A stretch of 5,957 bases of DNA, from positions 2,368 through 8,324 of the forward strand of contig NYVP01000013.1 of assembly GCA_002684575.1 (NCBI GenBank). The letters run 5' to 3'. The DNA is from Verrucomicrobiales bacterium (GTDB lineage: Bacteria > Verrucomicrobiota > Verrucomicrobiia > Verrucomicrobiales > DEV007). The translations under genes and the position numbers were made by a program. The stretch's first letter is position 1. Every line of letters starts with the position of its first letter. Of this stretch, positions 1 to 5,957 are shown piece by piece. The notes under the pieces are model-generated. The model did not search any database, had not been told where the DNA came from, and saw only the letters and a program-made list of their open reading frames with translations.

Positions 1-2312
1 TAGTCTGCGTGAGTCAGATCTCCAATGTCGTCCCTAAAGTCTAATGGACGATCAAGGACATCTGAATACTCAGTTACAACCAACTGGTCTGGAGCTTCAG
101 TGCTCCAAGGACCAGGAAAAGAAAACTTAACTTTGGTCTTTCCACCAACCAAGCAAAAACCTATTCCAGATTCTCCCCTGTGAACAGTTGATAAGACTGC
201 TTCGCGTGGCGAATCATTGTACAGAAATAAAGATTGACCGGCGAGCCCGTTATAGAACTTTGAATCTAATCCTATTAAATCCATGACACTTGGCATAATA
301 TCGTAATGACTGACATTTGTGTGAGACGGTAGATTCTTAACCCATTTTGGCCATTTAATGATAATTGGAACCTCCGTCTGATATCTATTTAGTGAAGAGC
401 AATGAAACCAACTACCTTCTTCCTGAAATTCTTCACCATGGTCTCCGGTAATAATAATAACACTATTATCATACTTGCCCTTGAACTTGAGAAAATCTAC
501 AAATTCCTCAATAGCATAATCCACCCAGTGGACTGCGTTTTGGTAACGCCTGATAACCTCGCCGACGATCTCTTTGCTTGGATTTAATTTAACCGGTATA
601 TCATTAGCACAATCAGCGTGAAGCTGATCAAAATCATCAGGCCAAAAATAATTATAATGAGGAGAATCGAGTGCCGTAAAATGAAACTGAGGGGCCTCAG
701 GATTCTGATTTAGAAATTCACGTTGATTACTCATGACCAACTTCTCTCTCTCAGAAATATGCACCGACTCGCCTTTGTTTTCTGTATAATGAGTCAAATA
801 ATCAGCCAAAATGTGAGCATCTCCAAAATTCAACGGACCTAAATTTCGGTACATTAGATCACAAACCGCTCGTACCTGTACTTCATAACCAAGCTTTTTC
901 AAAGCTCTCACCGGATAAGCTCCCTTGTAATCAGGCTGACCATCTAATTGTTTTATGGCATCACTCCAATGAATAGCCAATTGACTATGAAACATGGAAA
1001 ACCATGAAAGCGGAGTACAATTTGATCCGGCATAAGTCCTTCCTAAGTCCTGGCATTCTTCTTTTCTAAATTTGCTCAAAAAAGGAGCCACCTCTGGTGT
1101 AATTGAGTCAGACCGCCAACTCTCAATCATGAACACGTAAATGTCGGGCTTCTTCAACTCTGGGGAATCTTCCAATTCGTCCAGCAGATCTACATCCGAA
1201 TTATCTGGTGATAGATCTCGAAAAACAATATCCATTTTTTCAAAACCAGCTGGTGGTGCAAAAATTCCAAAATGAGAATCATACAATTTATAATGCCTCT
1301 GCCATTGCTCTGTACGCTTATAAAGATGGCTTAAACCAGACTCACAAATCACAAAAATCCAACAACCTAATGAAGTGAATAAAATAAATCGGTTTGAAAT
1401 TCGAAACTTCAACAGGCCAGAAATATAATTCATCAAACTAAAGACCAATAAAGCTATGATCACAGTAACAAAAGCTATCAAAATTATCTGATTTAAAGTC
1501 AAATTAACTCCAGAAGCCACGATCTCTTTTTCTAAATCAATAGAACCCGAAGAGGTTAAAAGATTAACCACCGTTATCAGTGATTGGTTCCAGTATTGTT
1601 TAATCAGAAAATCTAATATTACCAATACAGGTAAAAGAGAAAAAATTAGATAAGTAAGCACTCTAAAAACTTTAGGAGTCAGCGAATTTACCAACTTGAA
1701 TGTAAAAAGAATCCCTAAAACAAATAAGATTTGTGTTGCTACTCTATTAAGAAGAGAACCGACTAATTCGTAACTGTTATCAGTATCAATTGAAATTAAA
1801 GGATAAAGGTCTCTATAAATTAATGCTGCAAGTAGGCATATCCAAAACACACCATTCGTTACCCAGGTTTGATCAAGAATCGTATGAAAAAATTTGTTAC
1901 CTTTTTCAGAAATATAGTTATGACGAACGAGTATTAATTTTGACCATTGCAGCAAGACAACCGACCCCAAAACGAACATGTAGACAGTAACATTCAGGCC
2001 AAAGTATGCGAGACCAAGCAAACTCACTAAAAGAGTTAACTGGAATCCAATAATTAAACGGTCAATTATAGTTGGAAAATTACCCACTACAGCAGAATTC
2101 TTTTTTGAAGAAAACGTAAAAAGAAAGATTCCAATAATGGAAAGGATTATTGTATTTCGAATGTCATATCCAAAATTTCCGTTTCCCAAACTCCAAGAAA
2201 TGTTATACGGCACCGAAAAACAAAGAATCCCAATAACCCAGTAAAAGTTAGACCAACTCAAAATATTTGAGAATTTAACTTTGATTGCCCCCTGGTTAAG
2301 GTCTTTAATCAT
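1..2312 (-). CDS. Polytopic membrane protein with C-terminal sulfatase-like (alkaline phosphatase superfamily) domain, 3' end cut by window
   Basis: I translated this frame by hand: it is open for 770 codons from ATG (2312) to the window edge. The final two bases read TA, so the next codon is either Tyr or a stop. Roughly residues 20-330 hold eight or nine hydrophobic segments (about 22-42, 53-69, 86-106, 107-123, 150-167, 189-209, 217-237, 272-296, 309-327). From about 388 a sulfatase-fold domain follows. It has VFMIESWRSD (E397 as probable metal ligand), NCTPLSWFSMF (T433 as probable nucleophile, S436), LDSPHYNY (H552), TGDHGEEF (D624 and H625 as probable metal ligands), FHCSS (H637) and RYQTEVPIIIKWP. 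The E/DSWRxD...PEVxP, DSPHxY and DHGxEF...RYQT phrases recall YejM/PbgA-like and LtaS/EptA-like inner-membrane enzymes. The known LtaS, EptA and YejM proteins have five membrane helices, so this membrane part is larger. C432-T-P resembles the start of the sulfatase C-x-P-S-R motif but lacks S-R. The substrate is unknown; a transfer or hydrolysis reaction outside the cytoplasmic membrane is inferred. The start has only AGG directly abutting the ATG. Confidence 0.88.
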   Translation of the reverse strand, partial: MIKDLNQGAIKVKFSNILSWSNFYWVIGILCFSVPYNISWSLGNGNFGYDIRNTIILSIIGIFLFTFSSKKNSAVVGNFPTIIDRLIIGFQLTLLVSLLGLAYFGLNVTVYMFVLGSVVLLQWSKLILVRHNYISEKGNKFFHTILDQTWVTNGVFWICLLAALIYRDLYPLISIDTDNSYELVGSLLNRVATQILFVLGILFTFKLVNSLTPKVFRVLTYLIFSLLPVLVILDFLIKQYWNQSLITVVNLLTSSGSIDLEKEIVASGVNLTLNQIILIAFVTVIIALLVFSLMNYISGLLKFRISNRFILFTSLGCWIFVICESGLSHLYKRTEQWQRHYKLYDSHFGIFAPPAGFEKMDIVFRDLSPDNSDVDLLDELEDSPELKKPDIYVFMIESWRSDSITPEVAPFLSKFRKEECQDLGRTYAGSNCTPLSWFSMFHSQLAIHWSDAIKQLDGQPDYKGAYPVRALKKLGYEVQVRAVCDLMYRNLGPLNFGDAHILADYLTHYTENKGESVHISEREKLVMSNQREFLNQNPEAPQFHFTALDSPHYNYFWPDDFDQLHADCANDIPVKLNPSKEIVGEVIRRYQNAVHWVDYAIEEFVDFLKFKGKYDNSVIIITGDHGEEFQEEGSWFHCSSLNRYQTEVPIIIKWPKWVKNLPSHTNVSHYDIMPSVMDLIGLDSKFYNGLAGQSLFLYNDSPREAVLSTVHRGESGIGFCLVGGKTKVKFSFPGPWSTEAPDQLVVTEYSDVLDRPLDFRDDIGDLTHAD

Positions 2313-2320
2313 CCTAACAC

Positions 2321-2342
2321 TTTGAGATAAATTTATCTCAAA
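2321..2342. promoter_or_regulatory. Perfect 22-bp palindrome, candidate operator or leader hairpin
   Basis: The arm TTTGAGATAAA (2321-2331) is followed immediately by its exact reverse complement TTTATCTCAAA (2332-2342), with no mismatch and no spacer. It ends 8 bp upstream of the ATG of the minus-strand membrane enzyme, inside the spacer shared with the divergent gene. As DNA it looks like a site for a dimeric regulator. As RNA from the minus strand it could fold into a stem of about 9 bp with an AAUU loop next to the ribosome-binding region. I do not recognise it as a known operator consensus. Confidence 0.6.
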
Positions 2343-2371
2343 TATATTGTATGCATATTTAAGAATTTTTC

Positions 2372-2377
2372 ATTATA
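2372..2377 (-). promoter_or_regulatory. Possible -10 box for the minus-strand membrane enzyme
   Basis: Read on the minus strand this is an exact TATAAT. It would place transcription start near 2365 and give a leader of roughly 50 nt that contains the 22-bp palindrome. No convincing -35 hexamer lies 15-19 bp upstream (AGAATT at 17 bp), and there is no TG extension. A second -10-like hexamer, TACAAT (2346-2351, minus), would instead start transcription inside the palindrome. In such an AT-rich spacer either could be a chance match. Confidence 0.25.
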
Positions 2378-2494
2378 AAAAAGCATTAATTTAGAATTCT
2401 CACATATAGGTAAATCCGAGCCGCAAATAGCATTGAAAATAACAACCATAGAAATCAAAAACTATAAAAGCAGATTACTGTAAATGGCTAAGAA

Positions 2495-2500
2495 AGAGGA
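2495..2500 (+). promoter_or_regulatory. Shine-Dalgarno site that favours the downstream ATG (2505)
   Basis: AGAGGA at 2495-2500 contains the GAGG core and lies 4 bases before the ATG at 2505. The upstream in-frame ATG at 2484 is preceded by GATTACTGTAA, which has no purine-rich ribosome-binding sequence. This supports starting the plus-strand membrane enzyme at 2505 rather than 2484. Confidence 0.55.
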
Positions 2501-2504
2501 CACC

Positions 2505-4718
2505 ATGAAAAATCATACTGGAGGGTCAATATTATTATGGACATGCCTCACGGTAGTTTTTTTTCACATGGTTCTATTTTTAATTAGCTGCAGTATGCTT
2601 CTGAATCAGGCAAAATCCATAAACAGTACCTTCACCGAGGGAGCAATCCAAGATCATGGAGTTTATTTATTTTTTGGAACTCTTGCGTTGTTGAGAGGAT
2701 ACCTCCTCGTTTCTATTTGCTATGTCATTGTGCTCTTTCCAATTATCAAATTATGGATTGGTAATAAAGAGCCACGAAAATTTTCGGTAATATGGAGGGC
2801 TTTATTACTGATGTTATTGAGCATTTTAGCACTCTTCCTGAGAATGATGATTTTTAAACCTTACTTTGTCGCTCAATGGATGCCTGAATGGCAATTCGAA
2901 ATAATGCCAAACGCACCTGGCGAACTCAAAACCATAACGCTTTGGACATTACTGAACGGAATTCCAATTATTATAATTTCAGCAGTTATCTTATTTTGGC
3001 TAAAACACCTATCCAATCAACTTAAGCTTTTACTGACTTTCAAAATTAAAATGCGGTACTACCTAATTGGTGCATCTGCGATATTACTATTTTGGGCAAG
3101 TAGCAACTTACTAAAATTAACTTTTCCAAGCGAGACTGAGAGACCTAATGTTATAATCATAGCCTCAGACTCATTGCGCCCAGATCACTTATCATGCAAT
3201 GGATACCAAAGGAATACGTCTCCTAACATTGATGCGCTAGAAGCAAAATCAATAAACTTCACCAAGTGCTTCACACCAATAGGTTCAACCTTGGAATCAA
3301 TGATAGGACTCATGAGCTCTCAGTACCCTCACACTCATGGGGTACGCCATATGTTTCCATCAAAAAATGATGTTCTAAAAGTAAATCAAGAATCTCCAAA
3401 ATTACCCAAAATTCTCAAAAACTCCGGATATGAAACGGCGGTTATCGGAGATTGGTGCAGTGCAATATTCAACGAATTTCCGATGGGATTTGAAAACATT
3501 CAGGTTTCAGAATTTGATTCTTTTAGAATCTGGTTAAGCCAAGCCCTATACCTGTCGCATCCAGTCATCCCAATGTATTTTGATAATAAATTTGGTTACT
3601 GGTTATTTCCTAAACTCGAATCCTTCGCCCATTACCTTAGAGCCGAAGTCGTAACTGACAGAGCAATAAACAAAATTAAAAATAGAAAGAATAAAACAAA
3701 GCCTTTTTTCTATACAATTTTCACTGGATGCAATCATTTTGCCTATCATGCCCCGTATCCATATTACGAAAAATGGACTGATCCAAAATATCAGGGGCCC
3801 AATAAATATCAGGTTCACTTTGATCCGAATGAATTCATTTCAAGCTCAACTTGGGACGAAAAATTTTTTTCATATAGTGATAAAGAAAAACAACATATCA
3901 TTGATCTTTATGATGGGTGCGTGAGCAGGTTTGATGATTGCGTGGGCAGGATAATCAAAACTCTCGAATCAGAAAACCTAATGGATAATACCATAGTGCT
4001 AATTACTTCTGATCATGGAGAAGATCTTTTTGAACCATACACTTCATTAACACATGGAGTCAGTTTTAATGGAGGAGACCAAGGCAACTTAGTTCCATGT
4101 ATACTCTATGTCCCAAAAACAGAACCAAGAAAAATCAACCATATTATCAGAAATATTGACTTAGCTCCAACGCTTTTAAAACTAACCGTTAACAAAACGG
4201 AATCCCGATTCGAAGGAACTAATTTATCACCATACATCAAAGATGAAGCCTCTGACTTAAACCTTGCCTTTTATGGTGAAACTAGTTTCCCATTTGTGCA
4301 AAGACGAACAAAATCAGACATTCCTCTTTATGTTCCCCCTTTGGATGAGCTCACTTATGTGGATAAAAACTTTAAATTTCATATTGTTCTCAAACCTGAA
4401 CATGAAAAGAATCTTATTAAAAGTAAGGAAAGGTGCCTAAGAACCAAAAGCTGGAAAATTGTTTTTTCACCAACTAAAAATGGTTACATCCACAGTTTAT
4501 ATAACATAGAAAATGATCCACAGTGCCTCAAAGATGTTAGCAATGAATTTCCAAATATAATGAAAAGAATGAAACATTTTCTTTGGGAATGGATTCTGCA
4601 TGGCAAAGAATACTCGAACGATCAAATAATGAATGATCCTTTACATACAGTTAATCAGGTCCCATCAGACTATAAGAACATAAAGTTTCCTCAGAGCGAA
4701 ACGATTAGTCCTCTATAG
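2505..4718 (+). CDS. Membrane-anchored sulfatase-like (alkaline phosphatase superfamily) protein
   Basis: The preferred start at 2505 gives 737 residues; the in-frame ATG at 2484 would add seven. Hydrophobic stretches lie near residues 8-33, 53-85, 96-117, 141-166 and 185-205, so about five membrane helices are expected, as in LtaS/EptA-type enzymes. The sulfatase-like domain begins near 214. It has VIIIASDSLRPDHL (D222 as probable metal ligand), a TSPNIDALE segment, GSTLESMIGLMSSQYPHTHG (T262 as probable nucleophile, S265; YPHTHG at 274-279), a YHAPYPYY segment (H415), TSDHGEDLFE (D503 and H504 as probable metal ligands) and a later H517. The tail has LYNIENDP (665-672), the usual sulfatase C-terminal phrase before a terminal helix. 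The fold and metal site look intact. Cys of the C/S-x-P-S-R motif is replaced by Thr, so classical formylglycine sulfatase chemistry is unlikely; phosphoryl transfer or hydrolysis of an envelope substrate is inferred. It is divergent from, and quite different in sequence to, the neighbouring sulfatase-fold gene. Confidence 0.9.
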   Translation: MKNHTGGSILLWTCLTVVFFHMVLFLISCSMLLNQAKSINSTFTEGAIQDHGVYLFFGTLALLRGYLLVSICYVIVLFPIIKLWIGNKEPRKFSVIWRALLLMLLSILALFLRMMIFKPYFVAQWMPEWQFEIMPNAPGELKTITLWTLLNGIPIIIISAVILFWLKHLSNQLKLLLTFKIKMRYYLIGASAILLFWASSNLLKLTFPSETERPNVIIIASDSLRPDHLSCNGYQRNTSPNIDALEAKSINFTKCFTPIGSTLESMIGLMSSQYPHTHGVRHMFPSKNDVLKVNQESPKLPKILKNSGYETAVIGDWCSAIFNEFPMGFENIQVSEFDSFRIWLSQALYLSHPVIPMYFDNKFGYWLFPKLESFAHYLRAEVVTDRAINKIKNRKNKTKPFFYTIFTGCNHFAYHAPYPYYEKWTDPKYQGPNKYQVHFDPNEFISSSTWDEKFFSYSDKEKQHIIDLYDGCVSRFDDCVGRIIKTLESENLMDNTIVLITSDHGEDLFEPYTSLTHGVSFNGGDQGNLVPCILYVPKTEPRKINHIIRNIDLAPTLLKLTVNKTESRFEGTNLSPYIKDEASDLNLAFYGETSFPFVQRRTKSDIPLYVPPLDELTYVDKNFKFHIVLKPEHEKNLIKSKERCLRTKSWKIVFSPTKNGYIHSLYNIENDPQCLKDVSNEFPNIMKRMKHFLWEWILHGKEYSNDQIMNDPLHTVNQVPSDYKNIKFPQSETISPL

Positions 4719-4855
4719 TTAACACGAGAAAAAACAGACTGAAAACATAAGGCTAAATCATAACGTATCGTATTTTTTCTGAAAATTAGTGGAACTATCT
4801 AATTAATCGCCTCTATTCTGAGAAATTATCAAACACTAAGCCGATCACTAATTAA
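4719..4855. other. Intergenic region upstream of the EIIA gene
   Basis: This is a 137-bp AT-rich spacer between the sulfatase-like gene and the EIIA gene on the same strand. I see no stable GC-rich hairpin followed by a T run, so no clear intrinsic terminator. No strong -35/-10 pair is visible; TATTCT (4814-4819) is the nearest -10-like hexamer. The spacer contains the inverted repeat listed at 4784-4853. No Shine-Dalgarno sequence precedes the ATG at 4856. Confidence 0.5.
4784..4853. repeat. 8-bp inverted repeat with an extra CACTAA copy upstream of the EIIA start
   Basis: AATTAGTG (4784-4791) is the exact reverse complement of CACTAATT (4846-4853), which ends two bases before the EIIA start codon. 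A further CACTAA lies at 4834-4839, a direct repeat 12 bp from the one at 4846-4851. The arms could pair in the leader RNA next to the start codon, or be a regulator site. The 54-nt gap and AT-rich composition make chance quite possible. Confidence 0.25.
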
Positions 4856-5317
4856 ATGGACCTGGCCTCTCTTCTTGAACCAAAGCGAATTATTTCCGAT
4901 CTCCAATCTAGCAATAGTAAAGACGCTATTGAGGAGTTAGTGGGTCACTTATGCAAACATGCTTTTCTTCTAAATAATGAAAAAGACAAAATAATAAGTT
5001 CACTTTTTGAGAGAGAAGACCGTACGACCACGGGAATCGGTTCATCCGTTGCCATTCCCCATGCTACATCTGACGTCATTGATAAAACCTTAATGATATT
5101 TGGCCGTTCTCTTGAAGGAATCGACTTCGAAGCAATTGATAATAACCCTGTTAACTTCGTTATACTTTTTCTAATACCGGAGTCAGATAATAATCATCAT
5201 TTACAAACTCTTGCCTCAATTGCACGCTTTTTTATGAAAGGTAATATCCGAGAGACACTTCTAAACGCATCAACCGAAACAGAAATCCTGAAAGCAATAG
5301 AAAACCATTCAAAATAG
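4856..5317 (+). CDS. ptsN: PTS EIIA domain protein, PtsN/fructose family
   Basis: This 153-residue protein is a single PTS EIIA type 2 domain, close in length to EIIA-Ntr (PtsN). The signature TTGIGSSVAIPHA spans residues 58-70, with H69 as the phosphorylated histidine. Other family features are the start MDLASLLEPKRII, the FEREDRTTTGIG approach to the active site, and the NNPVNFVILFLIPES strand followed by HHLQTLASIARFF. There is no EIIB, EIIC or HPr domain and no membrane segment, so it is a soluble phosphocarrier. In this family such stand-alone proteins usually regulate (nitrogen, potassium, envelope stress) rather than transport sugar. GSSVA replaces the commoner GxGVA/GNGIA and is probably tolerated. 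The start has no Shine-Dalgarno sequence. argS follows after 27 bp on the same strand, so cotranscription is likely. The symbol reflects family and architecture; a fructose-type IIA cannot be excluded. Confidence 0.9.
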   Translation: MDLASLLEPKRIISDLQSSNSKDAIEELVGHLCKHAFLLNNEKDKIISSLFEREDRTTTGIGSSVAIPHATSDVIDKTLMIFGRSLEGIDFEAIDNNPVNFVILFLIPESDNNHHLQTLASIARFFMKGNIRETLLNASTETEILKAIENHSK

Positions 5318-5344
5318 AGAATCGAGTATTAAACTTTAGTCAAA

Positions 5345-5957
5345 ATGATAACAATAACCGAACTTCTCAGCCAACGATTGAACCAAGCTCTCACTGAAAT
5401 TGGTCAAGATAATATTCCTGCCGGCTTTACAGGATCGGTTACAGCTGCAGCTGATACACGGTTCGGCGACTATCAGACTAACGCAGCAATGGTGTTAGCA
5501 AAAAAATTAGGCATGCCTCCCAGAGATCTTGCCTCAAAAATCATAGAAATAATTGATGTTCAAAATATTTCTGAAATTCCTGAAATAGCTGGCCCAGGTT
5601 TTATCAACTTCAAAATACTAAATTCAACAATTCATTTAAGAATAAGTGATATTCTTTTGTGTGATCGGTTAGGAGTAGAACGAGTCAATGAACCTGAAAA
5701 AATTCTTATCGATTTTTCTTCTCCAAATATAGCAAAACCAATGCATATCGGCCACATCAGGAGCACAATTATTGGAGACTGTCTTAGGAGGGTTGCACAC
5801 TTCCTTGGGCATGATGTGACTGCAGATAATCATATTGGTGATTGGGGGACACCCATTGGTCAAGTTATTTACGGATGGAAAAATGAACTCAACGAATCTG
5901 CCTTTGAGGAAAACCCGATCAAAGAACTGTTGAGACTATATAAACTTATTAAAGAGG
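5345..5957 (+). CDS. argS: Arginyl-tRNA synthetase, N-terminal part (cut by window end)
   Basis: The frame starts at ATG 5345 and stays open for 204 codons to the window end; a full ArgRS is about 550-600 residues, so roughly a third is present. Residues 1 to about 110 form the ArgRS N-terminal (Add-1) domain, which contacts the tRNA D-loop region, with RFGDYQTNAAMVLAKKLG at 39-56 and AGPGFINFK at 82-90. The catalytic Rossmann domain then begins with DFSSPNIAKPMHIGHIRST (123-141), where H134-I-G-H137 is the class I ATP-binding motif, followed by ADNHIGDWGTPIGQ. The enzyme charges tRNA-Arg with arginine in the cytoplasm. An in-frame TAA at 5330-5332 bounds the frame and no alternative start lies between it and the ATG. 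No Shine-Dalgarno sequence is seen. It lies 27 bp after the EIIA gene, probably in the same transcript. The SSPNIAKPMHIGH wording is the variant shared with many eukaryotic and some bacterial ArgRS, as opposed to the ANPTGPLHVGH type. Confidence 0.96.
   Translation, partial: MITITELLSQRLNQALTEIGQDNIPAGFTGSVTAAADTRFGDYQTNAAMVLAKKLGMPPRDLASKIIEIIDVQNISEIPEIAGPGFINFKILNSTIHLRISDILLCDRLGVERVNEPEKILIDFSSPNIAKPMHIGHIRSTIIGDCLRRVAHFLGHDVTADNHIGDWGTPIGQVIYGWKNELNESAFEENPIKELLRLYKLIKE

Larger units (their letters stand above)
2313..2504. other. Divergent intergenic region between the two sulfatase-fold genes
   Basis: This AT-rich spacer separates two head-to-head genes and must carry the promoters of both, unless either is read from further away. 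It contains the 22-bp palindrome at 2321-2342, the 8-bp palindromes TATGCATA (2350-2357) and AGAATTCT (2393-2400), and a minus-strand TATAAT (2372-2377). For the plus-strand gene I find only weak parts: TATAAA at 2463-2468 without a well-spaced -35. No RNA gene or small coding sequence is evident. Confidence 0.6.

Noticed and set aside
402..587. 61-codon plus-strand open frame
   Set aside because: It lies antisense within the strongly supported minus-strand sulfatase-like gene, over its DHGEE region, and has no ribosome-binding site or recognisable product.
1011..1019. Cys-Thr-Pro in the minus-strand enzyme read as a formylglycine sulfatase motif (C-x-P-S-R)
   Set aside because: The S-R part is missing (C-T-P-L-S). 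The T-x-x-S-x-x-S pattern starting at the Thr aligns better with the Thr-nucleophile AP-superfamily proteins.
1790..1990. 66-codon plus-strand open frame
   Set aside because: It is antisense to the membrane-domain part of the minus-strand gene and has no recognisable domain.
2433..2468. TTGAAA (2433-2438) and TATAAA (2463-2468) as a sigma70 promoter for the plus-strand enzyme
   Set aside because: The spacer is 24 bp, too long for a standard promoter, and the hexamers are common in AT-rich sequence.
3603..3924. Short open frames on both strands (3603-3818 minus, 3739-3924 plus)
   Set aside because: Both are enclosed by the plus-strand sulfatase-like gene, whose motifs run through this region intact.
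4727..4780. AGAAAAAA (4727-4734) and TTTTTTCT (4773-4780) as a terminator hairpin after the plus-strand enzyme
   Set aside because: The stem would be almost entirely A-T with a 38-nt loop and no T run after it, so it is not a credible intrinsic terminator.
4790..4812. TGGAAC near 4790 as a sigma54 promoter ahead of the EIIA gene
   Set aside because: There is no TTGC-type -12 element at the required spacing, and the -24 element is itself imperfect.
5669..5863. 64-codon minus-strand open frame
   Set aside because: It is antisense to the HIGH-motif region of argS, which is unambiguous.

Overview
This is an AT-rich bacterial window, gene-dense and with short spacers. It holds four protein-coding genes and no RNA gene, mobile element or CRISPR array that I can see. 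The best taxonomic clues are weak. The arginyl-tRNA synthetase carries the SSPNIAKPMHIGHIRST form of the class I signature, sulfatase-fold genes are clustered, and three of the four starts lack a well-placed Shine-Dalgarno sequence. This would fit an AT-rich member of the Planctomycetes/PVC group, but that is inference and other phyla are possible.

Layout. Positions 1-2312 (minus strand) hold a large polytopic membrane protein with a C-terminal alkaline-phosphatase-superfamily (sulfatase-like) domain, cut by the window edge at or just before its stop. Positions 2505-4718 (plus strand) hold a second, clearly different membrane-anchored protein of the same superfamily, divergently transcribed. 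The spacer between them contains a perfect 22-bp palindrome just upstream of the minus-strand gene. After a 137-bp gap come a single-domain PTS EIIA protein of the PtsN/fructose type (4856-5317) and, 27 bp later, the start of argS (5345 onward, truncated by the window end).

How they may work together. Both sulfatase-fold proteins appear to lack a complete C-x-P-S-R sulfatase motif and instead show a T-x-x-S motif where the nucleophile should be. They are therefore better read as envelope phosphoryl-group transferases, phosphodiesterases or other AP-superfamily enzymes than as classical sulfatases. Their head-to-head arrangement around one palindrome suggests joint control of an envelope or polymer-decoration function. 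The ptsN-argS pair is probably a separate housekeeping unit in which a phosphorelay regulator is cotranscribed with a translation enzyme. No obviously new multi-gene defence or mobile system is visible. The most notable items are the divergent enzyme pair, the palindrome, and the unusually large membrane part of the first protein.
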